Shown here: positions 18,058-20,477 of the stretch, one piece after another
How positions within the stretch are numbered: the first letter of the stretch is position 1
Layout: each line of letters begins with the position of its first letter
Notes under the pieces: model-generated
The model's database searches: none
Seen by the model: only the letters and a program-made list of their open reading frames with translations
Told to the model about the DNA's origin: nothing
Assembly: GCA_036277635.1 (NCBI GenBank)
Contig: DASUMP010000101.1
Span: forward strand, 1 to 20,477
Direction: 5' to 3'
Length of the DNA: 20,477 bases
Origin: DASUMP01 sp036277635
Lineage (GTDB): Bacteria; Actinomycetota; Acidimicrobiia; IMCC26256; PALSA-610
Translations under genes and position numbers: made by a program

Positions 18058-19374
18058 TCACGGCGCGATCTCCGCAGCAGTCGCGCCGATGATGTCGATC
18101 GCATCGGCGAGCTCGTCGTCGGTGACGCTGAGCGGCGGGGAGATGCGCAGCACGTTGCCGTGGAGCCCGCCCTTGCCGACCAGCAAGCCGCGCCGTCGGG
18201 CCGCCTCCATGAACGCGGCGGCGCCCGCGGCCCACGGTTCGGGGCCACCGGCGCGGTCGTCGGTGCCGGGTACGCACAGCTCGATCGCGAGCATCAGGCC
18301 CCGGCCGCGCACCTCGGCGATGTACGGATGGCGCCCGGCGATCTCGCCCAACGCGGACGCGAGCACCGCGCCCTGCTTCTTGGCGTTGCCTTGCAGATCG
18401 TGGGCGAGGAGGTAGTCGAGGTTCGCGAGCGCGCCGGTGCACGCGATCGGGTTGCCGCCGAACGTCGAGATGCTGTTCGCGGGGATGCTGTCGAGCACGG
18501 CGGCGCGCGCGATCACCGCGCCGAGCGCGATGCCGTTGCCGATCCCTTTGGCGACGGTGATCACGTCGGGGACGAAGCCGTGCGCCTCGTAGCCCCAGAA
18601 GTGGTCGCCGGTGCGCCCGAAGCCGGTCTGCACCTCGTCGGCGACGAAGAGGATGCCGTACTCGGCGAGCACCTCGGACATCGCAGCGAAGAAGCCGTCG
18701 GGCGGTGTCGCGAAGCCGCCGACGCCCTGGATCGGCTCCGCGATCATGCAAGCGACGTCGCCGCTGGTGCACATCGCGATCACGTCGCGCAGATCTTGGA
18801 CGCACGCCGCGGTGTACGCGGCGTCGTCGAGATGTCGGAACGGGCTGCGCAACCGGTATCCGCCGTGGACGAAGCTCACCGCCAATCCCGACAGGCTGGT
18901 CGGCGACCACGCTCGGTTGGCGGTGATCGCGATCGTGCCGAACGAGCGGCCGTGGTAGCTGTTGCGCAGCGCCAGCACCTGGTTGCTGCGCCGGTACGAC
19001 GTCGCCGCGAGCAGCGCCGCCTCGTTCGCCTCGGTGCCCGACGTCGTGAAGAAGACCTTCGCGTCGGGGATGCCCGAGAGCGCCGACAGACGTTCCGCGA
19101 GCTCGACCATCGGTCGACTCAGGTAGAGCGTCGAGGTGTGCAGCATGCGGCCGGCTTGCTCGCGCAGGGCGTCGACGACTTCGGGCACGGAGTGACCGCT
19201 GATCGTCGTGAGGATCCCGCCGAAGAAGTCGAGATAGCGCGTGCCGGCCGCGTCGACGACATGGCGCCCCTTGCCCGCGACGAGTTCGATCGGCTCGTCG
19301 TAGTACAGCGCCAACCAGCTCGGCGTGACCGCGCGGTGGCGGCGGAGCAGGTCGGAGGTGGCGTCGTCGGTCAA
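18058..19374 (-). CDS. Class III PLP-dependent aminotransferase (omega-amino acid type)
   Basis: A 438-aa aminotransferase of the class III fold, the group that contains beta-alanine:pyruvate, GABA and alanine-glyoxylate-2 transaminases. Seen are TSGTEANEAALLA (111-123) for phosphate binding, DEVQTGFGRTG (246-256) with Asp246 bonding the pyridine nitrogen, and ITVAKGIGNG (272-281) with the Schiff-base Lys276. The C-terminal GRGLMLAIEL is typical. The start is taken as TTG at 19374: it overlaps the nitrilase stop as TTGA, mirrors the other coupled junctions here, and gives a full-length N-terminus; no ATG or GTG fits nearby. In context it probably converts beta-alanine (or 3-aminoisobutyrate) to the semialdehyde. 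No semialdehyde dehydrogenase is in the window. Confidence 0.92.
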   Translation of the reverse strand: MTDDATSDLLRRHRAVTPSWLALYYDEPIELVAGKGRHVVDAAGTRYLDFFGGILTTISGHSVPEVVDALREQAGRMLHTSTLYLSRPMVELAERLSALSGIPDAKVFFTTSGTEANEAALLAATSYRRSNQVLALRNSYHGRSFGTIAITANRAWSPTSLSGLAVSFVHGGYRLRSPFRHLDDAAYTAACVQDLRDVIAMCTSGDVACMIAEPIQGVGGFATPPDGFFAAMSEVLAEYGILFVADEVQTGFGRTGDHFWGYEAHGFVPDVITVAKGIGNGIALGAVIARAAVLDSIPANSISTFGGNPIACTGALANLDYLLAHDLQGNAKKQGAVLASALGEIAGRHPYIAEVRGRGLMLAIELCVPGTDDRAGGPEPWAAGAAAFMEAARRRGLLVGKGGLHGNVLRISPPLSVTDDELADAIDIIGATAAEIAP

Positions 19375-20207
19375 GGGTCGACGAGCTCGACGTAGGCGTC
19401 CGGGCGCCGGTCGCGGTAGAACGCCCACCGGTTGCGCACCTCGGCGAGCAGGTCCATGTCGAGGTCGCGCACGACGAGCTCGGCCTCGTGGGTGTCGGCG
19501 GGCTCGCCCACGAACTTGCCCTCGGGATCGACGAAGTAGCTGGTGCCGTAGAAATCGTTGTCGCCGAGGTCTTCGATGCCGACCCGGTTGATCGCGCCGA
19601 TGAAGTACTCGTTGGCGACCGCCGACGCGGGTTGCTCGAGCTTCCAGAGGTATGCCGACAGCCCGCGGCTCGTCGCCGAGGGGTTGAACACGATCTCTGC
19701 GCCGTTGAGCCCGAGGGCGCGCCATCCCTCGGGGAAGTGGCGGTCGTAGCAGATGTACACGCCGACGCGACCGACCGCGGTGTCGAACACGGGGAAGCCG
19801 AGGTTGCCGGGACGGAAGTAGAACTTCTCCCAGAACCCCTTCACCTGCGGGATGTGCGTCTTGCGGTACTTGCCGAGGTACGCACCGTCGGCGTCGAGCA
19901 CGGCGGCGGTGTTGTAGAGGATGCCGGGCTGCTCCTCTTCGTACATCGGGAGCACCATCACCATGCCGAGCTCGGATGCGAGCTCTTGGAAGCGCTCCGT
20001 CGTGGGCCCCGGGACCGATTCGGCGTAGGCGTAGAACTGCGCGTCCTGCACCTGGCAGAAGTACGGGCCGTAGAACAGCTCTTGGAAGCAGATCACCCGC
20101 GCGCCCTGGTCGGCGGCCTGGCGGGCGTACTCCTCGTGGGCCTTGATCATCGACTCTTTGTCGCCGGTCCACGAGGCCTGCACCAGTGCCGCTCGGATCT
20201 GCGTCAT
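19371..20207 (-). CDS. Nitrilase-fold N-carbamoyl amidohydrolase (beta-ureidopropionase-like)
   Basis: A 278-aa carbon-nitrogen hydrolase with the Glu-Lys-Cys triad: Glu43 (CFQELFYGPYF), Lys116 (GKYRKTHIP) and Cys153 (YICYDRHFPE). FNPSATS (174-180) and AINRVG further along are shared with beta-ureidopropionase and N-carbamoylputrescine amidase. It is shorter than the animal beta-ureidopropionase (about 384 aa) and nearer bacterial N-carbamoyl hydrolases. As the first gene of an operon with a hydantoinase and an aminotransferase, removing the carbamoyl group from N-carbamoyl-beta-alanine is the best fit. N-carbamoylputrescine or N-carbamoyl-D-amino acids are alternatives. The ATG has GGGGAG 5 nt upstream. 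Many bacteria use an unrelated M20-type peptidase for this step. Confidence 0.9.
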   Translation of the reverse strand: MTQIRAALVQASWTGDKESMIKAHEEYARQAADQGARVICFQELFYGPYFCQVQDAQFYAYAESVPGPTTERFQELASELGMVMVLPMYEEEQPGILYNTAAVLDADGAYLGKYRKTHIPQVKGFWEKFYFRPGNLGFPVFDTAVGRVGVYICYDRHFPEGWRALGLNGAEIVFNPSATSRGLSAYLWKLEQPASAVANEYFIGAINRVGIEDLGDNDFYGTSYFVDPEGKFVGEPADTHEAELVVRDLDMDLLAEVRNRWAFYRDRRPDAYVELVDP

Positions 20208-20272
20208 GGCCGCTCCCCGTGTCGTGCGCGACGCCGTCGACGGACGCCGCGAGCGCGGTTCAGGTGCCGCCC

Positions 20273-20278
20273 AGCCTA
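20273..20278 (-). promoter_or_regulatory. Candidate -10 element of the pyrimidine/hydantoin operon
   Basis: On the minus strand TAGGCT matches the actinobacterial TANNNT -10 well. It lies 65 nt before the nitrilase ATG in the 103-bp gap behind the preceding gene. No TTGAC-like -35 is evident at 16-18 bp. A 10-bp palindrome, CCGTCGACGG (20234-20243), lies between this element and the start and could be an operator. Confidence 0.4.
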
Positions 20279-20310
20279 CGACCGTGGGAATCGGGGTGCC
20301 GGTCGACGGG

Positions 20311-20477
20311 TCAGCAGCCTTCGTCGAAGGTGCAGTCTTCGGCGTCGAGGTACTCCGCCCACTCGGCTCCGGCGCGCGCGAACAGCTCGCCCATGCGGCG
20401 CGCCTCGTCGAGGTTCTCCGCTTCGAAGTCGAGGGTCTCGGCGTACTCGGGGTGGTGAGCGTCGATCCACGCGAAGA
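20311..20477 (-). CDS. C-terminal fragment of an unidentified protein, cut by window end
   Basis: The frame is open from the last base of the window to a TGA at 20311-20313 and gives 54-55 residues, with the start outside. The sequence is acidic and has a natural look, for example AWIDAHHPEYAETLDFEAEN, then RRMGELFARAGAEWAEYLDAE and a Cys-containing end, DCTFDEGC. Codon third positions are strongly G/C as in the neighbours. The gene would precede the nitrilase operon in the same direction, with a 103-bp gap. I do not recognise the family. Confidence 0.6.
   Translation of the reverse strand, partial: FAWIDAHHPEYAETLDFEAENLDEARRMGELFARAGAEWAEYLDAEDCTFDEGC

Noticed and set aside
20276..20470. 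A 64-codon minus-strand frame near the right edge
   Set aside because: Almost only Arg/Pro/Ser; the alternative frame ending at 20311 has a natural composition and continues off the window.

Overview
The window is high-GC, gene-dense DNA with ATGA/GTGA/TTGA start-stop overlaps, GTG and TTG starts, an F420-type luciferase-fold oxidoreductase and an ECF sigma/zinc-finger anti-sigma pair. This points to an actinobacterium, perhaps of the Acidimicrobiia; the class is inferred from style and gene content, not proven. I see no tRNA, rRNA, insertion sequence, prophage or CRISPR array. No gene-free stretch exceeds about 110 bases.

Layout, left to right. (1) 77-2857: a GH15 glycosidase (minus) and an aldose 1-epimerase (plus) diverge from an 84-bp region carrying a perfect inverted repeat. 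(2) 2882-6301: a minus-strand three-gene operon encodes a flavin disulfide-type oxidoreductase, a CPA2-type cation:proton antiporter and a membrane protein with a DM13 domain. A plus-strand conserved hypothetical gene (6354-6980) diverges from it. (3) 6997-11184: a minus-strand operon runs SDR dehydrogenase, cyclase-family metal hydrolase, GMC flavin oxidoreductase, ECF sigma factor, anti-sigma factor. (4) 11299-15537: a divergent plus-strand operon runs SMP-30 lactonase, a GlcG-GlcG-cupin fusion, an SMP-30 lactonase with an extra N-terminal beta-sandwich domain, and a redoxin-like protein. (5) 15566-20207: a minus-strand operon runs nitrilase-fold amidohydrolase, class III aminotransferase, dihydropyrimidinase/hydantoinase, F420-type LLM oxidoreductase. 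(6) 20311-20477: the C-terminal end of a further minus-strand gene runs off the window.

How the genes may work together. Block 5 fits reductive pyrimidine (or hydantoin) catabolism: ring opening by the hydantoinase, decarbamoylation by the nitrilase-fold enzyme and transamination of the beta-amino acid. A conventional dihydropyrimidine dehydrogenase is absent and an F420-type oxidoreductase is present instead. Blocks 3 and 4 together look like one divergently transcribed catabolic locus that could oxidise an alcohol or cyclic sugar-like substrate to a lactone (SDR, GMC) and hydrolyse it (two SMP-30 proteins, cyclase-family hydrolase). Its substrate cannot be read from sequence. The GlcG-GlcG-cupin fusion and the domain-extended lactonase are its most unusual parts.

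A short GTAACG-type motif recurs upstream of divergent genes in three separate intergenic regions, twice as a perfect inverted repeat. It may be either a pair of back-to-back -10 elements or a shared operator.
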